Source of the DNA: JBDUDR01 sp040002845
Lineage (GTDB): Bacteria > Actinomycetota > Actinomycetes > Propionibacteriales > Nocardioidaceae
Reading direction: 5' to 3'
DNA length: 5,368 nucleotides
Assembly: GCA_040002845.1 (NCBI GenBank)
Contig: JBDUDR010000164.1
Span: forward strand, 1-5,368
In this document: piece by piece, positions 4,994-5,368 of the stretch
How positions within the stretch are numbered: position 1 is the first letter of the stretch
Layout: the number at the start of each line of letters is the position of its first letter
Translations under genes and position numbers: made by a program
The notes under the pieces: generated by a model
Told to the model about the DNA's origin: nothing
The model's input: the letters and a program-made list of their open reading frames with translations, nothing else
Databases searched by the model: none

Positions 4994-5221
4994 CTAGCCG
5001 ATAGGAACTGAACTGTCCCAGCTACGGCCGGCCGCGACGAACCACGAGTGGAATGCGCGCACCGGGCGGAACCGGGTGCGACGCACAGCACGGCGCTGAC
5101 CGGCCGCCAGCGGCGGCTTCGAGCCCGAGCGGGCAGCGCGCACCAGGCGGGCGTGCTCGGCTTGCCTGTACAGGTCGCGCCGGTGTTCCTCGGCGACGGC
5201 GATAGCGATGATGGGGTGCAT
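4994..5221 (-). CDS. small basic hypothetical protein, 75 aa
   Basis: The function is unknown. The N-terminus MHPIIAIAVAEEHRRDLYRQ, followed by AEHARLVRAARSG, predicts one amphipathic, charged helix. It resembles a common group of short actinobacterial proteins starting 'MHP...A..LAEEHRRDLLRQAEHxRLVR.AR', which are often found near regulators or membrane proteins and have no assigned role. The rest is Arg-rich and ends in a Trp-containing tail. The start is well supported: GAGGAG lies 5 bases before the ATG. A palindrome centred about 60 bases upstream (5271-5289) may control it. No downstream partner is visible. Confidence 0.65.
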   Translation of the reverse strand: MHPIIAIAVAEEHRRDLYRQAEHARLVRAARSGSKPPLAAGQRRAVRRTRFRPVRAFHSWFVAAGRSWDSSVPIG

Positions 5222-5270
5222 GACGGCTCCTCACGTTGGTGTTTGTCACATCCGAAGAGTCCGGCGCCAG

Positions 5271-5289
5271 GTTTGGTGATACACCAAAC
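5271..5289. promoter_or_regulatory. perfect palindrome, probable operator
   Basis: GTTTGGTGATACACCAAAC has two exact 8-base arms around a 3-base centre. It lies 50 bases upstream of the start of the 75-residue gene, where a repressor or activator site would be expected. A related half-site GTTGGTG sits at 5235-5241, between the palindrome and the gene. The arms (TGGTG...CACCA) recall TetR- or GntR-type sites in general, but I cannot name a regulator. The regulator gene itself, if local, is beyond the window edge. Confidence 0.5.
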
Positions 5290-5368
5290 GGCCGCGGCTT
5301 TGATGCTTCGCCGCTCGACCCCGACCTCGACAACAGGTCTCCGAGATGCTCGCCCACAAACGAGCGTT

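Noticed and set aside
5250..5258. TCCGAAGAG, matching the inside of the ISL3 terminus in inverse orientation and thus a possible second IS end
   Set aside because: Only about 9 bases match, the adjoining bases differ, no CTTAATGA flank follows, and the interval would enclose canA and the small hypothetical gene.
5290..5368. + strand frame reading QQVSEMLAHKRA at the right edge
   Set aside because: It looks protein-like but is only about 25 codons after a stop, has no start signal and is cut by the window end.
1..5368. CRISPR array, tRNA, rRNA or riboswitch
   Set aside because: No regularly spaced repeats, no cloverleaf-like sequence and no recognisable riboswitch core were seen when reading both strands.

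Overview
This is a high-GC actinobacterial window that looks mycobacterial. The only well-preserved conserved enzyme, a 163-residue beta-carbonic anhydrase, closely resembles the Mycobacterium tuberculosis CanA (Rv1284) type. The DUF4192, DUF932, CysA2-type rhodanese and DUF305 pieces also resemble mycobacterial forms. Most of the window is an accessory-region gene graveyard: fragments of unrelated genes are joined end to end, with frameshifts, nonsense codons and lost start codons. All family assignments come from reading the translations and memory of the families, not from a database search.

Left part (1-1480). A possible Cys/His-rich small ORF (22-210) opens the window. After about 270 bases with nothing recognisable comes the C-terminal end of a type I restriction HsdR subunit on the + strand (481-954). 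Facing it on the - strand is a wrecked DUF4192 gene (about 1404-1022), spread over three frames with one in-frame stop.

Centre (1482-2535, all - strand). In transcription order there are three truncated gene starts: the first 58 codons of a CysA2-like thiosulfate sulfurtransferase, the N-terminus of an HNH-endonuclease-like protein, and the first ~30 codons of a DUF932 (TIGR03299-like) protein. They lead into an apparently intact 163-residue single-pass membrane protein with a candidate leaderless promoter. The rhodanese and DUF932 fragments both keep a good Shine-Dalgarno sequence but carry ACG where an ATG start is expected.

Copper/metal part (2594-3564, - strand). An intact, exported, Met/His-rich DUF305 protein is preceded by a short open frame. 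That frame holds the DKTGT phosphorylation segment of a heavy-metal P-type ATPase, followed in frame by a tail resembling a histidine-kinase C-terminus. Its stop overlaps an alternative DUF305 start (ATGA). The ATPase segment is cut at its 5' side by the end of an ISL3-family insertion sequence, whose transposase C-terminus survives with frameshifts (3557-3888).

Right part (3889-5368). The carbonic anhydrase gene has a clear ribosome binding site and a plausible promoter. Upstream lies about 560 bases without a convincing gene but with a 13-codon Cys-rich mini-ORF, a strong hairpin and short repeats. A small 75-residue hypothetical gene follows in map order (4994-5221, - strand), with a perfect 8-bp-arm palindrome upstream that looks like an operator.

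The genes do not form one pathway. The likely functional genes are the membrane protein, DUF305, the carbonic anhydrase and the small hypothetical protein. The rest is debris from restriction, mobile-element and metal/sulfur loci. I found no convincing complete novel system.
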